NCBI GenBank assembly: GCA_963816985.1
Contig: CAWFMF010000004.1
Location: forward strand, 4,526,001 to 4,590,000
Direction of reading: 5' to 3'
DNA: 64,000 bases
Source of the DNA: JAIVJM01 sp963816985
Lineage (GTDB): Bacteria; Acidobacteriota; Blastocatellia; Pyrinomonadales; Pyrinomonadaceae
Shown: piece after piece, positions 17,562 through 25,840 of the stretch
Layout: each line of letters starts with the position of its first letter
How positions within the stretch are numbered: the first letter of the stretch is position 1
Made by a program: the position numbers and the translations under genes
Notes under the pieces: model-generated
What the model saw: the letters and a program-made list of their open reading frames with translations, nothing else
Told to the model about the DNA's origin: nothing
Databases searched by the model: none

Positions 17562-19304
17562 TCAGACGTTGACGGTCGTGCCGTCGTACTTCGTCAGGGA
17601 GAAGCCGTCGAAGTCTTCGTTGTAAGTCACGCGCTGCTCCCTGAGCAGTTGGATGGCGACCTGCTCGCCGAGTTCGATGGACTCCCTGCTGTCCGAGCGC
17701 CAGTGGACGCCCGCCATGTTGCGCCCGTTGGCGACGTTGTAGGCCATCTTGTTCAGCTCGCCGCCGACGGTCATCTGCCCCGCGTCCGCGCCCAAGTAGG
17801 GCACGAGCGCGAGCCCGTCGGGCGTCGGCTGCACGGGCTGCGTGAGGCTCGCGATGGGCGTCGAATCTTTGAACCAGGCTTTGAGGATGGTGGTGCACGC
17901 GCCCGCGACCGTCGCGTGGCCCGCGCCGTATGAGGGGTGCGTCGGGCAGCCTTCGGGGAAGGCCGACGGCAAAAGGTACGTGCCCTGCCCCGCGCCGTTG
18001 AACTGCTCGTTGTGCTGCTTGACGGCGGCGAGCACCGTCGAGCTGTTCATCGAAGGATGCACGTCGAACCTGCCGGGGTGTGTGCGGTTGTACTCGACGC
18101 GCGAGGCGAACTCTTCGGGCCGCAGACGCCGGTGCACCATCCACTTCTGATACCAGACGGCGTGGAGCGCGCGGGTCGAGACTTCGCACAGGAGCGTGGC
18201 GATGTGCGGGCCGCCGAAGGAGGCGAAGCCCTCCTGCGTCGGGCTGCCGTTGTAGGGGTTCCCGTCGTCGAAGGGCGCGCCGAGCCCCGCGAGACAGAGG
18301 AACGCCTGAAAGTACCCCTGGAAGAGCACGTCAATGTGCACCCACTGGGCGATGTCGCGGCCCATCCGCATGTAACGGCGTGCGGGGTCGAGGATGTCCG
18401 CGCCCGTCGCCGCTCCGTTCTGCACGTTGAGATAATCGGCGAAGGTCGTGAGGTAGTCGCTGCCGCCCCCTGCGCTTCCGTTGCCTGCGGTCGAGACCGG
18501 GGCGGCGGTCACTATCTGCTGGTCTATCTCGTTCGCGCCGAAGAAGCAGGGCAAGTAGAAATACTGCGAGAGGAGCGGGCCGACGCGGTCGCCCGCCGTG
18601 ATGCCGCGGAAGAGTAGTTGCGGCGTGACGACGCCCGCATTGTTCTTCGCGCCTTTGAAGTCCGCGCCGAAGTTGGACAGGTCGGAGGCGGCGGCGTTGG
18701 CCGTCGGGTGCGCGGCGTAGTCGCTGAAAGGCACGTCGCGGAGGAGCGCCATCCAGTAGTTCTCGGCGATCTCGGCGCACTCCTCGCGGCTGGCGAAGGC
18801 AGGCGCGGGCGGCTGCACGAAGCTCTGCGGGTCGCCGCCTTCCATCTCGTAAGTGAATCCAGACTGCGGGCTGGTGAGCTTGCGACCGCCGCCGAGCTGG
18901 ATAGAGTCGAAGAGGGCGGGATTGCCCTCGCCGTTCGCGAGCGCGTTGACGAGCGATTGATAAGCTCCGAGGACGACCGTGCCGTCCGCGTTGTGCGGCA
19001 ACCCCTTCGAGTAACTGCCGCGCTTGTCGGCGTAGAGGTCGTCGTCCGGGTTGGTCGCGTGCTGGAGGTTCGGGCCGGTGGCGTTCTTGTTATCAACCGC
19101 CATCTGCTGCCGCTTGTTGAAGGCGCGGTTGCGCCGTGTGTTGCCGGAGGTGCCGACCGCGCTCGCCCGCGCCGTCGCCTTGGGAGAGCCGAAGAGGGGT
19201 TCGAATCCGACGGCCCCGGCGGCGAGAGTGGCGGCCACGCCCGCGCCCGCCGTGCCTAAGAATTTACGCCTCGCGGTGGAGGTTTCGCGTCTGTTCCTTG
19301 TCAT
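17562..19304 (-). CDS. Tat-exported vanadium-dependent haloperoxidase-like protein (PAP2 superfamily)
   Basis: 580 residues from ATG 19304 (AAGGAAG upstream), which puts a twin-arginine motif at the front (TARRKFLGTAGAGVAATLAAG). Vanadate-site motifs can be read in order: KWMVHRRLRPEEF (Lys and Arg), HPSYGAGHATVAGA (Gly-His with the conserved His) and GVHWRSDSRES (axial His-type motif). These match the vanadium chloro/bromoperoxidase branch of the PAP2 superfamily. Expected role: halide oxidation with peroxide, outside the cytoplasm. Some relatives are phosphatases, so activity is not proven. The promoter at 19618-19646 probably serves it and the companion gene. Confidence 0.85.
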   Translation of the reverse strand: MTRNRRETSTARRKFLGTAGAGVAATLAAGAVGFEPLFGSPKATARASAVGTSGNTRRNRAFNKRQQMAVDNKNATGPNLQHATNPDDDLYADKRGSYSKGLPHNADGTVVLGAYQSLVNALANGEGNPALFDSIQLGGGRKLTSPQSGFTYEMEGGDPQSFVQPPAPAFASREECAEIAENYWMALLRDVPFSDYAAHPTANAAASDLSNFGADFKGAKNNAGVVTPQLLFRGITAGDRVGPLLSQYFYLPCFFGANEIDQQIVTAAPVSTAGNGSAGGGSDYLTTFADYLNVQNGAATGADILDPARRYMRMGRDIAQWVHIDVLFQGYFQAFLCLAGLGAPFDDGNPYNGSPTQEGFASFGGPHIATLLCEVSTRALHAVWYQKWMVHRRLRPEEFASRVEYNRTHPGRFDVHPSMNSSTVLAAVKQHNEQFNGAGQGTYLLPSAFPEGCPTHPSYGAGHATVAGACTTILKAWFKDSTPIASLTQPVQPTPDGLALVPYLGADAGQMTVGGELNKMAYNVANGRNMAGVHWRSDSRESIELGEQVAIQLLREQRVTYNEDFDGFSLTKYDGTTVNV

Positions 19305-19617
19305 GGGGTTTGACTTCCTTTCTCGTCCGAAGGGTCTGCCGCGTGGAGAGGTTTCGGCAGACGGGTAGACAGTCTCCGACCTCTGCGCCGAACGTCGAGC
19401 CCGGCGCGAAGGCAGGCGTGAATGGAGCAAGTGTGTCCGAGCCGGGTGATGTCCGGCGTTAGGCTGAGAGGGGGTTTCTTCGGGGCCGAAACGGGAGTCG
19501 CGGAGAGGTTAAGGGCAAAGGTTAAGCTCGGAGTCGGGATAAGACTTTGGGCGTTTGAGCGTTCACGCGTGGCAAGAGGTTTCGTGAACGTGGTACATCG
19601 TCAGTAAGGTTGCGCGG

Positions 19618-19646
19618 ACGATACAACTGACCTTCAACGTTGTCAA
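19618..19646 (-). promoter_or_regulatory. Sigma-70 type promoter of the haloperoxidase operon
   Basis: On the minus strand TTGACA (19646-19641), a 17-base spacer and TATCGT (19623-19618). The predicted start near 19611 leaves a leader of about 300 bases. Inside that leader is an inverted repeat GTTCACG / CGTGAAC (19561-19567 and 19583-19589), a possible operator. The remainder of the 19305-19955 gap shows no gene; a weak plus-strand pair TTGAGA (19750) and GATAAT (19771) with a 15-base spacer might serve the FecR gene. Confidence 0.5.
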
Positions 19647-19955
19647 TGGAAAATAATTCATAGCCCGCAGCACTTCGCTTTCGACCCGGCAAGAATGGAC
19701 TTCACACGAAATAGTGCTTGCCCTGCACCATCTGGCATAGGCGGTTTTTTTGAGATTCCACTAATTTCATGATAATTGCCCGCCCAACCCTCATCCGCGC
19801 CCCGCGCCCGCGCGACGGGCACACGCCTTGCTCAAGCCGTCGCTAAAGGACAAGGACCCTCGCAAGTGCTTGACCTTCCCTCGGCACCTCTTTGTCTATG
19901 CACGCGACTGCCCCCGCGCAGCCCCGTAGTTTCACAACCGAAGGAGCGTCCGTCC

Positions 19956-22298
19956 ATGCGTACAGGCAAGAATCTGTTCGTCGCATTGCTTCTCTCTCTC
20001 TGCACCACACTACTGCTGACCACCACCAGCGCCCTCGCCGCCGAAGACGTTAACGACACCGGGGACGATTACGAAGAGCACGCGCGCGTGATGCGCGTCA
20101 CGCTGATGAAAGGCGAGGCCAGTCTGCGCCGCGCCGGAGCCGCCGACTGGGAGGACGCGAAGATCAACCTCCCGCTCGTCGAAGGCGACACGCTGGCGAC
20201 GGGCCGCGACTCGCACTTGGAGATTCAGGTGGACGCGCGCAACTTCGTCCGCCTCGGCCCCGACTCGGTCTTGAAGATCATCACGCTGCGCGACGAAGGC
20301 ATCGCCGTCAGCCTCTCCGAAGGCACGGCCACGCTCCGCCTCGCGCGCTTCGATCCCGACAAGGAGTACTTCGAGATTGACGCGCCGAAGACGACGATGG
20401 CCGCCGAGAAGCACGGCCTCTATCGTCTCGACGTTTCATCGGACGGGAGCGTCCGCGTCACCGTCCGCGACGACGGGCGCGCGCGCATCTACAACGAGAC
20501 CTCCGGCTTCGTCCTTCGCAACAACCGCTCGGCCCGCCTCTCCTACGACCCGCAGGGCGAAGGCGACTGGGAGCTGAGCGCCGCCGCGTCGTTCGACAAC
20601 TGGGACAACTGGAACGACGAGCGCGAGCGTTACCTCGCCACGCGCCTGCGCTACGAGGGGCGCGACCGCTACTACGACCCCGAAGTCTGGGGCGCGGAAG
20701 AACTCGACTCCTACGGCGACTGGAGCTACACGCGCGATTACGGCTACGTGTGGCGTCCGCACGGCAACGTCATCAGCCGCTATCAGGACTGGGCTCCCTA
20801 CCGCTACGGCCACTGGCGCTGGTGCCCGCCCTACGGCTGGACGTGGATACCGGACGAGGACTGGGGTTGGGCTCCTTATCACTACGGTCGTTGGGTCTAC
20901 GTCAATGGCTACTGGTGCTGGGCTCCGCGCGGCTACGGCTACCCCTACAAACGCCCCTGGTGGCGGCCCGCCCTCGTCGCCTTCGTCTACGTCAACACCT
21001 CCTACGGCCACGACGTATGCTGGTATCCGCTCCGCCACGGCCAGCGCGACCCGCGCGGTCGCTTCTGGAGGAGGAACTTTGAGAGGCTTGAGCCTTTGCG
21101 CCGCAACGACGCGCGGAACCTGCGCCGCACAGACCCCGCACGACTACGCGCCGTCTCGACGGCTTCATCGAGGGAGTTCGGCACATCAACACTCCGCGCG
21201 CGCCCGGCCTCGGCTGACATCGCGCAGAGAGCTTTGACGGAAGAGCCGGTGCGCGGTCGTCTGCCGGTCACGCCCCGCGTCGGGACGCCCGGCGCGCTCG
21301 AAGGCGAAGGCCGCGACCGTCGCACCGTGACTTCGGGCTCGATGTCCGGCAACAGCAACATGCGCGGCGGCGGCCTGACCATCGCCCGCCCCGCGCCCAT
21401 CGGCCCGGCGCGCTCTCTGCCGGATAGAGAGACGGGCGCGGCCCCGCGCACAGCCGGTGTTCCGCTCGACGCCGAGTTAAGAAGGATGCGCATCTTCAAC
21501 GGACGAGAGCCTCGACAGCCCGCGCCCTCTTCGGTCGGCACGACTCCGTCCGTCGTCAACCCGAACCCGTCTGCTTCGGGCGACGCAGGCACGGGCGCGG
21601 TCTTGCGTCCCAACCGGACGGACAGGCGTCCGCCCTCGACGAACGAAGGCACGGGCGGCGTTGCGCCCGACGCGGGCGCGGCGAACCCCGCGCGCGTGCG
21701 GCCCACACGTCCCGCGCAGCCGAATGAAGATAGCAACGGCGGCGCGAGCAGCAGCCCCGAAGTCGTCGTCCCCAGAGCGCGCAGGCCCGACGAAGGCTCG
21801 CGCGACAACTCCGACTCGCCGCGCGTGAGGCGCGAGCGCCCGACGGAGGACGCGCCTTCGAGCGCGCCGCCCACCGTGGAGAAGTACGAGCCGCGCGTGC
21901 GCCCGAACGCGCCCGAATCGCGACCGGCTCCCGAATCAAGACCGGAGCCTTCGCGCCGCGAAGAGTCGTCCCGGCCCGAACGCTCCGCGCCGAGGGAGGA
22001 GCGTTCCGCGCCGCGCTACGAGCCTCCGGCCCGCGAGGAGCGGCCTGCGCCGCGCAACGACCCGCCACCCCGCAACGACCCACCGCCCTCGCGGCAGGAG
22101 TCGCCGCGCAACGATCCTCCTCCGCAGAGGAATGACCCGCCGCCGCAGCGGAACGACCCTCCGCCGTCGCGTTCGGAGCCTTCCCCTTCGCGTGAGGAGA
22201 GGTCTTCGCCACCCGCGCGTGATTCGGAGTCTTCGCGGCCCTCGCGCTCGGAGGACAGCGACCGACCGGCGCGGGTGAAGCCCGACAACCGGCGTTGA
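19956..22298 (+). CDS. FecR-domain / DUF6600-like surface protein
   Basis: 780 residues from ATG 19956 (AAGGAG nine bases upstream). Signal peptide MRTGKNLFVALLLSLCTTLL to ALAAED. Residues 45-190 form a FecR-like domain (VTLMKGEASLRRAG, FVRLGPDSVLKIITLRDEGI). Residues 230-350 are a Trp/Tyr-rich DUF6600-like block (WRPHGNVISRYQDWAPYRYG, WTWIPDEDWGWAPYHYGRW). The C-terminal 400 residues are low-complexity, rich in Pro, Arg, Glu and Ser, with repeated PRNDPPP-type units. It is likely an exported envelope protein. No sigma regulator gene is adjacent, so this FecR domain is probably structural rather than a sigma switch. Confidence 0.82.
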   Translation: MRTGKNLFVALLLSLCTTLLLTTTSALAAEDVNDTGDDYEEHARVMRVTLMKGEASLRRAGAADWEDAKINLPLVEGDTLATGRDSHLEIQVDARNFVRLGPDSVLKIITLRDEGIAVSLSEGTATLRLARFDPDKEYFEIDAPKTTMAAEKHGLYRLDVSSDGSVRVTVRDDGRARIYNETSGFVLRNNRSARLSYDPQGEGDWELSAAASFDNWDNWNDERERYLATRLRYEGRDRYYDPEVWGAEELDSYGDWSYTRDYGYVWRPHGNVISRYQDWAPYRYGHWRWCPPYGWTWIPDEDWGWAPYHYGRWVYVNGYWCWAPRGYGYPYKRPWWRPALVAFVYVNTSYGHDVCWYPLRHGQRDPRGRFWRRNFERLEPLRRNDARNLRRTDPARLRAVSTASSREFGTSTLRARPASADIAQRALTEEPVRGRLPVTPRVGTPGALEGEGRDRRTVTSGSMSGNSNMRGGGLTIARPAPIGPARSLPDRETGAAPRTAGVPLDAELRRMRIFNGREPRQPAPSSVGTTPSVVNPNPSASGDAGTGAVLRPNRTDRRPPSTNEGTGGVAPDAGAANPARVRPTRPAQPNEDSNGGASSSPEVVVPRARRPDEGSRDNSDSPRVRRERPTEDAPSSAPPTVEKYEPRVRPNAPESRPAPESRPEPSRREESSRPERSAPREERSAPRYEPPAREERPAPRNDPPPRNDPPPSRQESPRNDPPPQRNDPPPQRNDPPPSRSEPSPSREERSSPPARDSESSRPSRSEDSDRPARVKPDNRR

Positions 22299-22440
22299 GG
22301 AAGCGAGACGGGGCCTCGCTTCCTCTTCCGAGGCGGCGGTTGAAGAAACGCGCGTTCACGACCAACGCAACACGTCGCGCGTCTCTTCAGCCGCCGCCGC
22401 TCATCCACCTCGCTCTCCCGACCCGAAAGGATCGTGTCAG

Positions 22441-24525
22441 ATGAACGCCCGCACTCGCCGCTCTCTGCTCCCGCACATGCTCGCCCTCGTCCTCTGCCTC
22501 TGCGGCGCAGCCCCTTTGCGCAACGGGCAGGCGCAAAAGAACACAGGGAAGTCTTACCGCCCGGACATCCGCCGCGCCCTCAAGTCTCGACAGAAGAGCG
22601 CGAACTTCCCCGCCCGCTCCGGCTCATACGCGCCGCGACGTGCGCGCAAGTCACCGGCCCGGCTCGCGCGCACGTCGCGCCCGGCCACGAGTGACGCGCG
22701 GCAAAGGCCGACCGCCCGTCCCGCGATTGTGCGCCGCGACGCTGCGAAACGAATCGAGCGCAAAGCCGAAGCCGCCGCCCTCCCGAACATCACGCCGGGC
22801 ACGCCGCTCAGCCGCGTCTTGCACACCTCGCAACTGAGCCTCGTCAGCTCCGCCGGTACTCACGAGCAGTTCGTTGACGTGGACGGCGACCTCCTCGCCG
22901 ACCAGCGCACGACGTTCGACTCCGACGGCGGCTCCTTCGACATCGCCGTCGGGCGCACGGGCGACCGCTACGAAGTCTTCACGGCGATTGACGACCGTGG
23001 GACGGGGACAATCAACGACGACGTTTCGACGGGCATCCTCGTCCTCGCGCGCGACTCTAACGGCAACTACCAGCGCGACCTCTCGGCCACCTTCGACCTC
23101 GGCAGGGACTTCGGCTTCCCCTCGGCGGTCTCGGTCGTCTCCGGCACCTCGGCGACGGGCCGCGAGTTCGTCGTCGTCTCCTCCAGCGGCTTCTTCAACA
23201 GCGACGACCCCGACGACCCGAACAACGAAGAGTCGCCCGGCGTCGTCCTCCTCGTCCGCGACCCCTCGACCGGCGGCTTCGACGACTCGCGCACGCGCGA
23301 ACTCATCAGCGTCGGCGACGACCGCATCTTCAACGCCAACGCTCTCGCGCTCCTCCCGTCCGGCGACCTCGTCATCGCCGACTTCCAGTCGAACGAGCTG
23401 CGCGTCGTCCACGACACCAACGGCGACCGCATCCCCGACGTGCTCTCGCCCGACCCCTACTGGGACTTCCCCTTCTCCGCCAACGCCGAGGACGCGCCGC
23501 TCGACATCGCCTCGAACTCGCGCGGCGTCGTCTTCACGCACACCGTCGGCAACGACACGCAGATGCTCGCCGTCTACGACGACAACGCCGACGGCTTCGC
23601 CGACACCGACGAGATACGCGCCGAGGGACTCTCGATAGACAACAACCTCGTCCTCCACGGCCTGACCGTGGGCCGCGACGGCACGGTCTACATCATCGAA
23701 GACGCGACGGGCGAGAGCGACCTGCCAGCCGACGGCGGCAACGGCGGTATCCCGCGCATTGACGCCTTCCCCGACCCGGCCTTGAACGGCGTGCTGCGCG
23801 ACGGCGCGATCTTCGAGTTCGCCGACGACGAATTCACGCAGGCGCTCTCCGGCCTCTCCTTCGGCGTCGAAACCGTCCTCAACCCGGTCGCGCATCTTTC
23901 GATGACCAACAGCGCGAGCCAGCAGGGCGACGCGCCGCGAGGCGGACTGGCGACCATCAAAGGCACGGGCCTCACGCGCGGCGCGACGGGCGCAACTCGC
24001 GCCGAAGCGATTGCTCAAGGCGTCGCCGTCACCATCGAAGGCTTCAACGTCCCCGTCCTCTCCTTCGACGACACGCGGATACACATTCAGGTTCCGCAGG
24101 AGTTGGGCGCGGGCGTCGGCTCGGTCATCGTCAACGTGCAGGGCAACATCATCGCCGCCGACGACGCCTTCATCGTCCAGGCCAATCCCGGCGTCTTCAC
24201 CGTCCCGCAGACCGGCGCGGGCGAAGCGGTCGCGCTCCTCGCCTCCGGCATGAGCTACACGCAAGCGCCCTTCCCCGCGCGGACGAACAACCAGCCCTCC
24301 GTCGTCTCGCTCCTCGGCACAGGCTGGCGCAACTCTCTGCCCGTCACCGTGAAGATCGGCGGGCAGAACGCCGCCGTCCAGTACGCCGGAGTCGCGGGCG
24401 GCTTCGAAGGGCTCGAACAGATAAACGTCGAGATACCGAACGGCGTGAACGGCGCGGCCACCGTCGTCGTCACCACCGCCTCCGGCGCGACGAGCCGGGG
24501 CGACGTTTTCATCACCGTCCAATGA
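22441..24525 (+). CDS. Secreted protein with beta-propeller-like region and Solibacter-type C-terminus
   Basis: 694 residues. Signal peptide at residues 8-30 (SLLPHMLALVLCLCGAAPL). A basic linker follows. From about 120 to 470 there are repeating Asp/Gly-rich blades (DVDGDLLADQRTTFDSDGG, VVHDTNGDRIPDVLSP, AVYDDNADGFADTDEI), some resembling calcium-binding loops. Residues 480-694 contain two Ig-like modules (ATIKGTGLTRG, HIQVPQELGAGVGSVIVNVQ; VTVKIGGQNAAVQYAGVAGG, GLEQINVEIP) that match the TIGR03437 Solibacter C-terminal family. It is probably a cell-surface or secreted protein. Function unknown. Confidence 0.75.
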   Translation: MNARTRRSLLPHMLALVLCLCGAAPLRNGQAQKNTGKSYRPDIRRALKSRQKSANFPARSGSYAPRRARKSPARLARTSRPATSDARQRPTARPAIVRRDAAKRIERKAEAAALPNITPGTPLSRVLHTSQLSLVSSAGTHEQFVDVDGDLLADQRTTFDSDGGSFDIAVGRTGDRYEVFTAIDDRGTGTINDDVSTGILVLARDSNGNYQRDLSATFDLGRDFGFPSAVSVVSGTSATGREFVVVSSSGFFNSDDPDDPNNEESPGVVLLVRDPSTGGFDDSRTRELISVGDDRIFNANALALLPSGDLVIADFQSNELRVVHDTNGDRIPDVLSPDPYWDFPFSANAEDAPLDIASNSRGVVFTHTVGNDTQMLAVYDDNADGFADTDEIRAEGLSIDNNLVLHGLTVGRDGTVYIIEDATGESDLPADGGNGGIPRIDAFPDPALNGVLRDGAIFEFADDEFTQALSGLSFGVETVLNPVAHLSMTNSASQQGDAPRGGLATIKGTGLTRGATGATRAEAIAQGVAVTIEGFNVPVLSFDDTRIHIQVPQELGAGVGSVIVNVQGNIIAADDAFIVQANPGVFTVPQTGAGEAVALLASGMSYTQAPFPARTNNQPSVVSLLGTGWRNSLPVTVKIGGQNAAVQYAGVAGGFEGLEQINVEIPNGVNGAATVVVTTASGATSRGDVFITVQ

Positions 24526-24535
24526 AGCCGAACAG

Positions 24536-24645
24536 GTCAGAACCGCGAGCGGTAGCGAGCGGGTGACGATTGACGTTAAGACTCACCCATGAGAGGCGCG
24601 TGTCTGCATAGTTGAGACCCGCCCGCTACCGCAGGCGGTTCTGAC
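24536..24645. repeat. REP-like palindrome, copy d (hybrid of both versions)
   Basis: The left arm (24536-24564) is the GCGAGCGGTAGCGAGCGGG version, while the right arm (24617-24645) is the CCCGCCCGCTACCGCAGGC version. The two arms therefore pair imperfectly and look like a recombination product of the two subfamilies. The loop is about 52 bases. Confidence 0.8.
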
Positions 24646-24692
24646 TGGATGCTCTTGCCTGTCAAACGAAAGATGTGTGAAGCTTCCTCCTC

Positions 24693-25814
24693 ATGGAGCT
24701 TCAAGACCTCAAGACCCCTTCTCTCATCCTCGACGCCACCCGCGTCCGCAGCAACGCCGAGAGGATGTCCGCGCGCGTGCGAGAGTTCGGCGCGGACTTG
24801 CGCCCGCACGTCAAGACGCACAAGTGTGTGGAAGTCGCGCGCCTTCAGACCGAAGGGCACGGCGGCGGCATCACCGTCTCGACGCTCGCCGAAGCGCGCG
24901 CCTTCGCCGCCGAGGGTTTTCGGGACATCACCTACGCCGTCCCCGTCGAGCCCGGCAAGTTCGGCGAAGCAGTAGAACTCGCACGGACGTGCGACCGCTT
25001 CGCCCTCATCACCGACGACGAAAGCATCCCCGGCCCGCTCAATGATGCGGCGCGACGCGGCGGCGTGACCCTCGATGTCTTCCTCAAAGTTGACTGCGGC
25101 TATCACCGCTGCGGCGTCGAGCCGAACCTGCCCGAAGCGAGAAGCATCCCCCGCCTCATTCAAGACTCGCCTTCGTTGCGCTTCGCCGGAATCCTCACGC
25201 ACGCGGGCCACTCGTACCACGCGCGCTCGCGCGAAGAGCTGCTCGCCCTCGCCCGTCACGAGCGCGACTTGATGACCGGCTTCGCCGCCGACCTCCGCGC
25301 CGAAGGCGTCGAAGTCCCCGTTGTGAGCATCGGCTCGACGCCGACCATCACGCACGTTGACCACCTCGAAGGCGTGGACGAAGTGCGCCCCGGCAACTAC
25401 ATCTTCTTCGACGCCTTTCAGGCCACGCTCGGCAGTTGCGGCTTCGACGACTGCGCTCTGACCGTCCTCACGTCAGTCGTCCACCGCGACCGCACGCGCC
25501 GCAAAATCGTCCTCGACGCGGGGGCCGTCGCGCTCTCGAAAGACCGTGGTGCGATTGAGTTCGACGAGAGTTGCGGCTACGGTCGCGTCCTCGACCTCGA
25601 AGGCCGGGACACGGGCCTCCGTGTCGAGTCTCTCTCACAAGAACACGGCGCGGTGCTCGTCCCCGACGAAAAGCTCTTCGACTCGCTGCGCGTCGGCACG
25701 CGCGTCCGCGTGCTCGCCAATCACTCGTGCCTCACGGCGGCGCAGCACTCTCATTATCACGTCCTCGAAGGCGAGCGCGTCGTTGACCGTTGGAAGATAC
25801 ACGGCGGGTGGTGA
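24693..25814 (+). CDS. D-threonine aldolase / D-serine dehydratase-like PLP enzyme (DSD1 family)
   Basis: 373 residues. Fold-type III PLP barrel: the PLP lysine is in LRPHVKTHKCVEVARLQ (residues about 36-52), followed by GGGITVSTLAEARAFAAEGF. The C-terminal domain has the metal-binding His/Cys pair in LANHSCLTAAQHSHYHV. These are the hallmarks of eukaryotic-type D-serine dehydratase and bacterial D-threonine aldolase. The reaction is cleavage or deamination of a D-hydroxy amino acid in the cytoplasm; which one cannot be told. It is convergent with hrpB, with only 26 bp between them. Confidence 0.87.
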   Translation: MELQDLKTPSLILDATRVRSNAERMSARVREFGADLRPHVKTHKCVEVARLQTEGHGGGITVSTLAEARAFAAEGFRDITYAVPVEPGKFGEAVELARTCDRFALITDDESIPGPLNDAARRGGVTLDVFLKVDCGYHRCGVEPNLPEARSIPRLIQDSPSLRFAGILTHAGHSYHARSREELLALARHERDLMTGFAADLRAEGVEVPVVSIGSTPTITHVDHLEGVDEVRPGNYIFFDAFQATLGSCGFDDCALTVLTSVVHRDRTRRKIVLDAGAVALSKDRGAIEFDESCGYGRVLDLEGRDTGLRVESLSQEHGAVLVPDEKLFDSLRVGTRVRVLANHSCLTAAQHSHYHVLEGERVVDRWKIHGGW

Positions 25815-25840
25815 AGCGTGGTGAAATTCCTTTTTGAGAC

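Noticed and set aside
16513..18189. 558-codon open frame on the minus strand
   Set aside because: It covers parts of two better genes in another frame and is Arg/Pro/Ala-rich without any motif, as GC-rich shadow frames are. Only its first codons (from ATG 17493) belong to the true companion gene before the frameshift.
19956..20500. FecR-type sigma regulator role for the 19956 gene
   Set aside because: The protein has a cleavable signal peptide and no N-terminal cytoplasmic anti-sigma part, and no sigma gene is adjacent.
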